Origin: Diploscapter coronatus | Lineage: Eukaryota > Nematoda > Chromadorea > Rhabditida > Rhabditidae | Assembly (NCBI GenBank): GCA_964036155.1 | Contig: OZ038423.1 | Coordinates: 58,667,249-58,731,248 of the forward strand | Reading direction: 5' to 3' | Length of the DNA stretch: 64,000 nt | Part shown: piece after piece, positions 1-10,947 of the stretch | Layout: every line of letters begins with the position of its first letter | Position numbering within the stretch: the first letter of the stretch is position 1 | Notes under the pieces: model-generated | Seen by the model: the letters and a program-made list of their open reading frames with translations, nothing else | The model's database searches: none | What the model was told of the DNA's origin: nothing | Position numbers and translations under genes: made by a program

Positions 1-3000
1 CTTCTTCTTCTGCTCAGCAGCCTCCGTCATTTTCTTCACTTTTTCTGAAAATTCAAAAACTCGAATTTTCATTTTCAAAGGATAGGAAAATTATTTGTTT
101 ACCCTCGTAGATCTGCGCCTTCAGTTCTTGGCGTTCTTTATCCTGAAAAACCAATATTTTATCTTCAAAATTTTCAGAAAAATGATTCAGCAAACCTTCT
201 TGATTCTCTCTTCTGTCGCTTTTCTCCTCTCCAATTCTTGATGTGCCTCTCTCTGTCTGGCTTGAGCCTTTTTCCATGCATCTTCCTTCTTCAGATGCAT
301 CACTCCTGAAAAATCATATTTACCGTCGTTTTCGTCGTGAAAATTTTGATTAAATGCTCAGAAAAATATGAATTCTCATGGAAATCGAATTTATAGGGAA
401 GAAATGGAGGAAGAATAAGCACGAGGCATGAAGAGTCTATTATCTAGATCAAACAGGAAAAGTTGGTTTGTTAAATTGCACGACGTTCACGTGCACACAA
501 TGGTCAACAATCGTGATAAAAGACAATCGACTGCTGACCGTTGTGAGCATGTCCGCAAACGCTCGTGCGAACGTCACGCTATTAACGAACGATATTTTTC
601 TCGGTTTAACAACGACAATATTTTGTCATCTGACAAACCTGCCGGATCATAGACTGCAATGCAGTAAGTGGCAGGGGGTTTGAGGTCTTTGACGAAAGTC
701 ACAATTGCTTTCTTCACTTCTTCTTCAGCTTTCTTGCCGTCGACGCCACGGAAAATGCCTCGAATCATGTCCAGCTCCCACAAAGTCTGGGGAGAGTTGA
801 CATTCTGCAAGCAAGAAATGGGATTTCGATGAAACAGTCGATAATGGGCGGGGCTAATATTATGTAAAGATATATTGGAGAGAAGAAGAAGACAAAGAAA
901 ATCATGAACATCGAGAAAATTGAAACTCCGACATGGAAAAATTGAAACGCCGTGCATTATTAGCCACTCCCACTTGCTTGACAAAGAAAAAATACTGACC
1001 AGGTAGTTTATAATGTGCTCGTAGGATCTGACATGGTTCTCGAGGTGGAACGACTTGAGCGGGAAATTCACGCAGCAGCATTTGCAGTAGAAATTCACGA
1101 TTTTCTCTGCCGGCTCGGGCTCCCTTTCTTCTCCCTCTGGCGGCATTTCTGCAAGCAATTTCACGGAAATCAACATCTTTTTTGAAAAACGAAGTCGAAA
1201 TTTGCATTTCCGACTGGTATAAAGCTCACTGCAAGGGAAATTGCAATACCAAATCGTAGACATTTACACATAGAATTCTTTATGCTCGTGAGCACAGACA
1301 ATTACCCCATAATTCAGGATAAGCATTAAGCTAGATTCCTCATGAGTTGTGTGTACCTGGTGGATTCTCCTGCGGAACTTCAATCCTCTTCTCGACGATG
1401 TATTCCAGACCGACCACAGAGAGCACATACTGCCCGTTAGGCAGCCACACCGCTTTCTGCAAGAAGAAAATCGATCAAATTTTCAATTTTTACACTTTCT
1501 CGTAGAAATGATATGAAAAATCACGACAACTTCGAATTTTCCAAACAATTAAATAATTTTCTTCTCACTTCTTCCTTCTGCTGCGGATATGGCTTGACAG
1601 TGTGACCGGAGAATTCTTCCATGAAATCTTTCGGAGCTGAAATTTCGGAAATTTGCATTTATTTTTAGATTTTTTGACGAATGTGTTTCTTACCAAACTG
1701 ATTGGCCTGATACTCTTCCTTCCTTCTTCTGTGCTCTGCAGCGTTGATGTGATTGTCGTAGAGGTCCTCTTTCAGTCTGTCCTTGTGCAGCACGAAAGCC
1801 AAATTGCATTCCTGAATTTTTATCACCATTTTGAGAATTCTGGCTAGTTATTCAGAAAATCATTTGAAAAATCAACCTTTTTCAAGTCTTTATTCTTGAG
1901 ATCACATTGTTTTTCATTTTTTAATTCTTACCATTCAACTTGAGTATGGTAGCATATAATTAAGGTGAAATCTGCTTAGCCTTTTTCAAATGAGCTTTTT
2001 CTTGCAAAATGAATGAATGAAAATTATAGTTCCTGTCAAAATGAATCAAAATTGAAAAAGTGCGTACCAAGCATCTGCAGAGGATCTTGTTGATTTTCTT
2101 CTTGGAGTCTCTGCTCACGTCGATTAGTCGGATGTTCAAGCCTTGGAATGCATCGCGCAGCGACACCATCACCGTTTCGACTAAAACACTTCATTTCAAA
2201 AAATTCTTTATCTTTTCGGAACATTCAAAAACAGCTGACCTTGCACATTCCCATCTTCAGTGCCTTCCTTCTTTTCCCCGTTCTCTATCTCATTTTCAGC
2301 TTCTGCAATCGGCTCAGACTTGATCATATCGAACGGCACCCTCGGCAGATCGTCCAATTCCAGGCACAAATCTGGTGAATACAACTGCAAATTGGATTAG
2401 TTTTTGATATGATTTCTCGTAAAATTAGTTATTCTGTGCCTTTATAAAGTCAGACTGGGGAAAATGTTTCAATCACTCCAAAAACTCAAACATTTTCTTG
2501 ACGAATTAAAGAGAAGAAAGAAGAAAATTCTGCTGAATCTGCATGAAAATTTGAGAACTGTAAAGACAGCTTTTCATTCTCATGATTTCCCGAATAAGAA
2601 GAAATGATGGCGTACTCTGATAAGATGATTAGGTCTGGGTGGCTCCCGTCTGAGGCAGTCGAGCAGGAATTCCTGAGAGGCCGCATCTGATTCCTGTTCC
2701 GTGAAGATCGAGCACAACTGGGGGTTCGTGAAGTACTGAAAATGCGCATTGGAAAGATGGGCAAGGAAACCAGAAATGAAACAGGCAAAACGAGAAATCG
2801 AAGTAACACGCACACCAACAGTAAATGATAAAAGGAATCAAAATAATCATCGTAAATAACTCAACTAGTTACCGTATACCAATTAACTAATTAACAGCCA
2901 CCGATTTTTAATTTCAATAAAATTCAATAGAAGATGTAACACGTATTCGCGACAATGAAAAACGTATGAATTCCATTTAGTTGAAAAAGAAGAAAACGAA

Positions 3001-6000
3001 AGCGCAGTCTGTTATTCTGTTCTAAAAAATGAACAGAATGTTGACTTTTCGCTTTTCCTGAAGAAGTTTGCAGTCCGCGCTGAACGCATGCAATTTTCAC
3101 GTGGAAAGCTTGCGGAGTTCTCAGGAGGAAAATGGGGGGACTATCGATTTGATTGGTTTTTGTGGACTTACGAAATATCGATAGACGTGCATGAAGGAGC
3201 GCAGGTGGCGATTAATGACGGTCGCTGCCTCGGGCGTCGTCTTCTTGAATGTCCGCGTGCACAGCATACACGAAATCTGAAAATTATCAACGCTTAATTT
3301 GTTTTTTAGTCTTATTAATTCATTGAGAAATTCAGTTGTCAAATTTAGAAAATCGTTAGACAAGTTTTTAAAGAACGAAAACCAACCTCTTCTCTCTCCA
3401 AATCATCGACGATGCACTCGAGCCCCACGTCGCACTGCGTCTGCGTGTAGATTTCCATGCAATTAGCTCCCTACAACAAAATTTCTCAAAATGCGACTTG
3501 CAAGTCGACCCGCAGAAAAATGGTATATATTATCGAGAGAGAAAAGACGACATGCTCTTTTCGTCTCTCAATACGATACATTTTTTTCTGTGGGTCGAGT
3601 TTTGAGAAGTCTGCCTGCAACAAGATGACCTTTTTCCTGTTGCTTGCAGCCCCGCTCTTTGCACTGCCAACCTGGCCAATCGACTGTTTCTCCCACTTCC
3701 CGTGCAGCTCTGTCTTGTCTAGCTTGAACGTCGAAATTGCCGGCACGTAGAATCTGTCCACTGAAAATAAGTCTTTCTCTTCTTCAGAAAAAGGATTAGA
3801 ACTGTCTTCAAACTTAAGAACTTGCCATCACTTTTGACAATTCTACACGAATGAAAAACATAAAACTATGTCCATCCTTCAAAATAGTTTGCCATTTTTC
3901 AGAATTTTCGAAATCCTCATAAATCCTCACGAAATCTCCTCCTGGAGCAAGTGACGGCTGCAGCGATGTGCATCTCACTCTCGATGTGAGAATTCCAGAT
4001 TCTGGCGCCTCCTTCCAATTCCTGAGCCGGCACTTTCAGCATCGTCGTGCACTGCTGAAAATCCGACATTTATTCCGTATCATTCGAGTTTTGCCTACCA
4101 TGCACTTCAGTCCGTAATCTCCATCCCCCTGATCGATCAGTTCTGGCATGATAGTGGGGAGACGGTGCGCCTCAGGAAGGGCCAGAAACTTGAATGAGAA
4201 ATTGGATTGTTGAACAATGCATTTTCTATCTTTCGACATTTCATTTTGCTCCAATCGTCTTAGAAAAGCCCGAATCATGTGTGTAGGTTGGAAGAGAAAA
4301 ATGTTAGCTTTTCTCTTGCAATAAATTCTTCCGGAGCTTTCATTTCTAACCTTGAGAAGAGTGGGGAGTCTGGGACACTTGATCTGCATGCACTTCCCAT
4401 TGCGCAGGTTTGACGTGTTGCAGAGTCGAAGGAGCTGCTCTCTGCGTGTTCGCTCGCTCAGCTGTAGAAGGCGGTAGACGCCGATCGGCTGCTCCAGGGC
4501 CTGTAAGAACGAGATTTGAAATTTCCACGAACTTTAAAAATAATCAACATTCTTGATCTTTCTAACGTTTTCAAGATTTCTGTGAAGAACCCAAGATAAG
4601 TTTACTCCTGCACTTTTAGGTAGAATACAAAATCTCCCACCAAATAAGCAGCTATGTGCTTTTCCGATGTGAAATGCTCCTCAACTTTCTCGACGACACA
4701 GCAGCAAAGAGTGCAGAACTGTTCGGTATCTGAAAATATATATATATATATATTTTATTTATTTTTTAAATACCAGTCACAACCAGGTAAATCGTGCCGC
4801 ACATGGGCCCGTAGTAGACCCCATTCGCTTCCCTCCAAGTGTAGGGCTTCTTCGAATTGGTCAATTCTTCATCCTCGATGTCACGAGGTTCGACTGAAAA
4901 GAACATTCCTCACAAGTCAAAATTGAATTTTTTTTTTCTTAAAAAGTGGATATGAAGTGAACAGAAAGACGTTTTTCCAGAATATTCCATCCAAAAAGAT
5001 GCAAACTTGAAGAAACATCCACTTACACTGATTGAGCACACCCTTCATCAGATTATATCTGCGATGGTCGTCTGTGCACTCGTGAGCAGAGTAGATCTGA
5101 GCGATCACGACCTTCTTGCCTGCTGAAACTGGGAGGAGCTGGTAGCAGACCTGAAATTTGTTCTTTTCTGTCAGACCCAGAGAAAAGATGCATTTCTAAT
5201 GAGTTTCCTTGAAAGTTATCTGAAACGAAATTGCTCTTAGAATTTAGGAGAGCGGCCTTTGTTCACCAAAACTTTTGGCGAATAACGACCTACACTCAAA
5301 ATGTATGGAGTCTAAAATCGACTTTTATCCTCGTGAAATTTCGATAAACTAATTTCTTACATCGCACTGGAGGATAGCGAATTTGGGCATGTCGGGGATC
5401 TTCTTGATCTCAAACAGAGCAGATGCTTCCTCAGTCAGGCCCAATCGCTTAAAAATGTCGCTCTTCTGCAGGCTCAGCTTGACGACTTCGGGTTTTGCCA
5501 TTTCCTCTCCATTCTCGCTCTGCTTCTGGATTATTTCATTCCTTAGTGCCAGGAGCTTCTCGTACGCCGTGTAGTTGTCGTCCGAAGGCAGCACGTCATT
5601 CTCGATGTCATTTTCACTCTGAAAATTGATATTTTTCATACTTCAAAATTTTTAACAATCTGTAAAGGAACATATTTCATGCTTTGGAAACTTCTTGTTC
5701 AACAACTGCAAGTTTTGTTGAAGGAAAACAATAAAAATGAGGTCGATTTTGAGGTTCTCAAAATTTCAAACTATTGCACGTTTTCATTGAAAAACCAACC
5801 ACATGGTTCCTGATGTGTTCGAGCGAGAAGAGATGCCCATCTGCCTCCTCATAGTTGGCGCCCGATTCGTTGCAAATGCTGCACGCCCACAGAGTGTCGT
5901 TGGAGAAAGGAAGATGCAGTTCGTGGATCCAGTCGAGGCCTGAAGGAAACCAATTTGTTCTTTTATTGGAAACTTCAGCCGGTCCATCTTCGTGTATTTC

Positions 6001-6709
6001 AAAAGTTTTACCTAGTTGGAACCAGACTTGTAAATTTTAAACCCGCGAGTGACTGCATGAACGAAAGATAGCATGTCTTATCGGGAGAGGGAACAGGCAT
6101 ATCTTCTTCTTGTCTCTCGAAAATGCATACTATTCCGTTCGTGCGGGCACTCGCGGGTGTAAAAATTTGCAAGTCTGCTTGGAAATGAGCAAACAAATTG
6201 ATAGAAGAGTTAGTGAATTTTCAGATTGCTGATAAATGGTAATGAATTTTCAAAAATTATTGTCATCGCTCCTCACCGAGATGTCTGTCCCCAGAAATTC
6301 GATATCTCTTGACAAGATTTGACGCCTCGTCCACGAACCTCGATCCATCACCGAACTCTTTGAAGTAGATGTCCACCATTACTTTCTGAAACAATCGTTT
6401 TATTATTTTTAAATTTTATATTTTTGCAATCATAGTTTCATGTTCTCTAGCAAAATTTTCAGACTTTTTCCTATTCGAGGCCTACCTTGCCATGCTTTGG
6501 ACTTTTCTCGTGCTCACGCTGCCTGGCTTCTCCTTCGCACTTTTCATGACATAACTGAAAATCGCATTTCACTTTTTCCTTCCGAAAGTTAGACTTACAG
6601 TGCACTCATTCTCTCTACTCCAAACGCTCATACTTCGACAGAATCGATGAGTCGCGGAACAAGGGCCAACAACCAATAACTCAGCAAGATTTATACATAC
6701 AAAATGTAC
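1..6709 (-). CDS. Multi matrin/U1-type C2H2 zinc-finger protein (partial, 3' end beyond window)
   Basis: I see at least 25 phase-compatible exons, including 6599-6709, 6486-6554, 6277-6385, 5800-5940, 5361-5618, 4774-4893, 4641-4729, 4351-4500, 4099-4188, 3931-4054, 3672-3760, 3387-3470, 3172-3276, 2616-2735, 2240-2384, 2068-2180, 1694-1811, 1569-1636, 1357-1456, 1000-1148, 639-804, 196-305, 103-142 and 1-44. The protein carries eight C-x2-C-x(9-20)-H-x5-H fingers, for example CTLC...HEKSPKH, CSIC...HLFSLEH, CMLC...HLRSFMH and CKCC...HVRSYEH. The invariant H-x5-H is typical of matrin/U1-C fingers, which bind RNA or structured nucleic acid. After the last finger comes a basic Lys/Glu-rich coiled-coil-like stretch that runs off the window. 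I do not recognise an orthologue, so a nuclear RNA-binding role is inference. The N-terminus is unsure: an in-frame Met lies at 6631, but open exons continue upstream to about 7.1 kb. Confidence 0.8.
3495..3612. repeat. Hairpin element in an intron of the finger gene
   Basis: Imperfect inverted repeat: left CGACCCGCAGAAAAA pairs with right TTTTTCTGTGGGTCG, and the inner part GAGAGAAAAGAC pairs with GTCTCTC. It fills the intron between finger-gene exons 3387-3470 and 3672-3760. Confidence 0.75.
6014..6189. repeat. Hairpin element in an intron of the finger gene
   Basis: Left arm CCAGACTTGTAAATTTTAAA followed by CCCGCGAGTG pairs with right arm CACTCGCGGG and TGTAAAAATTTGCAAGTCTG. The centre has CTTATCGGGAGAG and GTCTCTCGA. 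It lies in the intron between exons 6277-6385 and 5800-5940. Confidence 0.8.
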
Positions 6710-7175
6710 CTGAATCCGATGTTTAAAATTCAGTGGATTTTGAGACAATACGCGAAACGAATAAAATATCGCGATGAACAACTTGTTAAGGACTAGCAGA
6801 TAAAAATTCAGGAAGAAATAGAAAGGGAAAACAGGCTAACTTTTCTGAAATGAATCCTCAGTCGCTAGAACATCTTCGCGGACATGACTGTAGATGCTCT
6901 ATATGTCGCAAGCTTGCGAAAATATCAAAAATTGATCATTTTCCATGAAAATAAATAAAAAAGGAATTGGACAAACGGGAGATCGCCGCCATGCAGAGCA
7001 AAAATAGGCGAAGGAATCGATTTGTAAACGTACTCACTTTTCATTCCTCCATTCGTTAATTCCCACATTCAGCCATTTTGCTTCCAAGTCACGGAAATCG
7101 CTGATTTTTTGTCGAATTTCTGCCGGATTCTCGTCAGACTGTCGGCTTTCATCGATCCATTTCAACGACCACACG

Positions 7176-9036
7176 ATGGGCAAGCATGTGAGTTGAATTC
7201 ACGAACATCTTCAAGCTCTGGATGATCAATTTTGAAAGTCACTGATTGAAAATTCTATTTTTCCTTATTCAGAAAGTATTCGGCTCCTCTTCTGATGAAG
7301 AGGAAGAAGCCAAACACCCGATAGAGAGCAAAAAGAAGAAGAAGGAACTGACGTCTCTGCACGACATCGAGGAGGAGAAGAGAGCAGTCAAGAGGTAGAT
7401 TATTTTCTCTTTGTAATTTAAAAAATTTTGAAAATATTTCATAAATCTGCATTTTCTGAAAGTTATGCAATTGAGCCCGTTTTCAGTGACAAGGAGCAGC
7501 GAGATGAAGAGCGAAGGAAGAGACACGACAAGAACAAGTGCGTTTCAAAGAACCTGCCAGAAATGATCAAAATGAATGCAATTTTACCACCTTCTAGAGA
7601 TGTTTTTCTTATTTCCCGATCATTTCTGATTTTTAAATCATTCTACCTAATGAAATTTCATTTTAGTAAAACCTGTTAAGGGAATTGGAGCGGCTCGAGA
7701 AGGAGCGTGAAGAAGAGCGCAGCCATCACAGAGAGAAACATCGAGACAAGGACAGCGACAGGAGGGATGACGACAAAAATGACAGTAGGAGTGAGGAAAG
7801 GAAGCACAAACATGAGGTGGGTGGCTGATTGAGGATTTTTGGAGGGAATGTTCTTGGTAAATAATGAAATTCCAGAGGAAAATCGTATTTCTGAAGACTT
7901 CTTATCAAAATTGATAGCTCTTGAAATTTGAAAGATGACAATTTCCCACAAGAACATGCCTTCCCTGCTCAAGCAGACCTCAATTTCTCTTCCATCTTTA
8001 TCCCTTCAATTATCAGACGTTGTGAACTCTGTTTTGTGGCAGAGCGAGGAGATTTTAGAAGAGACGCGGTGGCGAATCGGACGATGATCACAGACGAGAC
8101 AGGGACAGAGGCAAGGAGAGCAGGGAGAGGGACAGGAGAAGAGACAGAGATGACAGACGCGACAGAGACAGGGAGGACAGGAGACGCAAACGAGATGACG
8201 ATGATTGGTAAGGGATTTTCACTTTTTTTAAACTCATGTTGAATTTCGTGACAAGTAAGAAACTCGAAATCAATTCTTTCAGTTATTCTTCATAGATTTC
8301 AATTCTTGAAACTGGCTATTATTCAAATTTTGACAAAAAATTTTTCTTTGAGGAGTCGTCGCGACCGAAACCGGGACGTGAAGGGGCATGTTCCAGAGGA
8401 AGTACTCAAACAGCGCAAACTGCTCTGGGGGAAATCGAAATCGAGTGAGGGGGATGAAGGAGCTGCTGAACAGGTTGAATTTTATTGTTTTTTTTCCAGA
8501 TCAGGTTATTTTTCCAGGGTCCCTCTTCCTCGTCGACAGAAGCGAAGCCGAAAAACGTTGGTCTGTGGAGCAGCGCGATTGCGGCCAGCGGGGTCGACGG
8601 GAAACAGGCCAATAAATTCCTCAAATTGGTAAATTTGTAGAATTTTTAAATTTTCTGCAGAATATTGAAATTGACATTTCTACCATGCCCTTCGCAACCG
8701 AAAACGAGCGTTTCACTTTCAGATGGGCATAAAGAATCCCTCTGCCGCGACCGAAAAGCTCACCGAAGATGAGACGAAACTCAAGTAAGGTTTTCAATTT
8801 CAGAGATTTTTGAATTTTGACAAACTAATTGTCCATTTCTTCGAAACAATGAGATAAATCGATAATAATCCAGACAATGCAGTCAGTGTTCGTGTGTGTT
8901 TATGCTATGATTGATTAATTTGAGGGAGGAGAAAGAGCGCCAGAGCAAGTTGCGCAGCGACCTGGACAAGCAGTACGCGATCGCGCGAGAATCCACTCAC
9001 ACTGGCAGGGGACTCGGGCTCGGATTTCACATGTAA
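7176..9036 (+). CDS. RSRC2: RSRC2-like protein with C-terminal SMAP domain
   Basis: Nine exons (7176-7187, 7273-7394, 7487-7537, 7681-7816, 8059-8207, 8353-8473, 8518-8628, 8723-8784, 8925-9036) give 291 residues. The N-terminal half is charged: an acidic patch (SSSDEEEEAKHP), Lys clusters, and long Arg-Asp/Arg-Glu dipeptide runs, the RD/RE style of splicing-associated proteins. The C-terminal part has VPEEVLKQRKLLWG, then NKFLKLMGIK and a short Arg/Lys-rich tail ending GLGLGFHM, which matches the SMAP domain of RSRC2. The family is nuclear and linked to pre-mRNA processing; the exact role is unclear. The first exon is only 12 nt, so the start depends on that splice. Exon 6 could begin at 8353 or 8356. 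The gene is divergent from the finger gene with very little space between them, so a shared promoter is likely. An AATAAA lies at 9091. Confidence 0.82.
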
Positions 9037-9252
9037 TTCATAGTTTATTCTTCGCCATTCATCATCCACTATTTATCATTTTTTCAATCAAATAAAATTT
9101 TGGAGATATTTTTTGAGAATTTCACCTTTCCTACCATTTCCTTTTCCAATTCTTTAAAAAATCAGATGTCTAGTTAGGCACCATCTAAAGAAATGATTTC
9201 GACTTAAGTTGTGAATGTTTCAACTAGATCTTTTCAATCAATTCATTAGTTA

Positions 9253-10197
9253 TATCGTCAACCCCGTTTATATTCACTGGATAGCGATTGTACTCAAATG
9301 CGAAAATCGAAACCCGAATAATCTCGCGCAATCGTGAAAACTGAAGCGAAAAGATTAGGGAGAAAGGGGAGAGTAAAGGAAACACAGTCAAAAGAATGGA
9401 TAACGGATTTCTAACCAGACAAATTAGTCTATGGAGTATTTCCAGGAAGTTTCAGTGTGGACGTCAACAAGACTTGCAATCCGAATATTTTCACCGCGAT
9501 TGCTCGGAACAACGCGCGCAAATTAACATGGCTAAAGTACGATTTCGTGACTTTCAGCTCGAAGTCTGGAATTACTTGACGGATTTTTACCGGTTTTTTT
9601 GCATAAAATTATCAACATGTTAGTCTTCTTTTGATAGGAAATTTCGGCACGATTTTGTTCAGTATAAAGCCCAAATGAATTTCGAAATTCGGGTTGTTCA
9701 GCACCGTTTTGTCTGAAAAACTCATAACGAAGCACTCGGAAGTGCTGATCATGATTCTGAGCGTCAGAATTCTATGAAAATCCCAAATTTTGAGCCGAAA
9801 TTCACGAAATCGTACTTTAACGAAACTCATTTGCGCACGACATTTAACGTGTCGTTCCGAGAAACGGCGGTGAGACATTCGGGCTTCAGGTCTTGTTGAC
9901 GTTCACTCTGAAACTTCCTGGAAATACTCCATAGACTAATTTTTCTGGTTAGAAATCCGTTATCCACTCTTTTGACTGTGTGTTTCCTTTACTCTCCTCT
10001 TTCTCCCTCATCTTTTCGCTTCAGAGCTCGAAGCTAAACTGCGATAACCCCCGACCCTCGAGGGTCAGGGGTCGAGAGTTAGGTGGGGTTTAATACCACT
10101 ACAGTTTTCACGATTGCACGCGATTATTATTCGTGTTTCGACCTTCGCATTTGAGCACAGTCGCTATCCGGTGAATATATAAACGGGATTGGCGATA
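9253..10197. mobile_element. Long fold-back (inverted-repeat) DNA element
   Basis: The left arm from 9253 (TCGTCAACCCCGTTTATAT...) is repeated inverted in the right arm ending at 10197 (...AAACGGGATTGGCGA). The arms match over several hundred bp, including inner blocks around 9530-9590 and 9770-9840. Both outer ends are bordered by TA, as for Tc1/mariner-type insertion. The right arm has extra sequence at about 10030-10110. No intact transposase is visible; the short frames inside are mirror images of each other. It sits between RSRC2 and PLBD. Confidence 0.85.
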
Positions 10198-10947
10198 AAG
10201 ATCCAACCACTACCCCTTTTCTTTAGTTTTGTGAATTATACTTCTTATTCAGATCCAGAGTATATACTTTTCTTCAGATTTTTCGGTATATATCTGGAAA
10301 AAATCATTGGTTATCGTAGTATCACGCTACATCGATTTCAATAGTTTATCATCTCGTGTTGTTGAATTTCGTGGAATAAATATTTATTCGAGTTTTCTCT
10401 TCATTTCCAGCTTTAATAAGTTTCCAAGGCTTATCATATTTTAAATGTTGTCATGTGCACTTTGTACTTTGCTTTCTCATTTTGCAAAAATTCGTGACCA
10501 ACGGGATAAGTCATAGCTAGTCGATGTCAAATAGCTTGTCTAAATCCGATCTGATTAATTATAATCCTTCCGTTATTATTGATCAGGCTGAGTGAGTTAT
10601 TTTAGTTTAACGAAACATTTTGCACAATTTTCCAAAGTTCTTTGAATATTTCCATTTTTTCGCCTTATTATCGACTTTTTATTTTCAGTCGTCGGATGTC
10701 GGATCATAATTTGATTACTTTCCTTACTCTTCTTCCTTATCATTTTTTTCTGTCTTTCGATTTTCAATTTTCATTATCAGTCTCCTTTTTCATTCCTCCT
10801 TTACTTGCCCCGTAGAATGGATCTGTGATAAGCTAAAATTAATAACTGATAGTTGATAAGGACACACAATTCGATTAGTCTCGATTCATTCGAAAGTCCC
10901 GTTGAACCTAGACATTATTTTTTAAGAAGCCAAATTTTAGGACCGAA

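Noticed and set aside
9396..9878. Two frames (both strands) in the 9-kb region with similar KVRF motifs
   Set aside because: They resemble each other only because they lie in opposite arms of the inverted repeat; no transposase motif is present.
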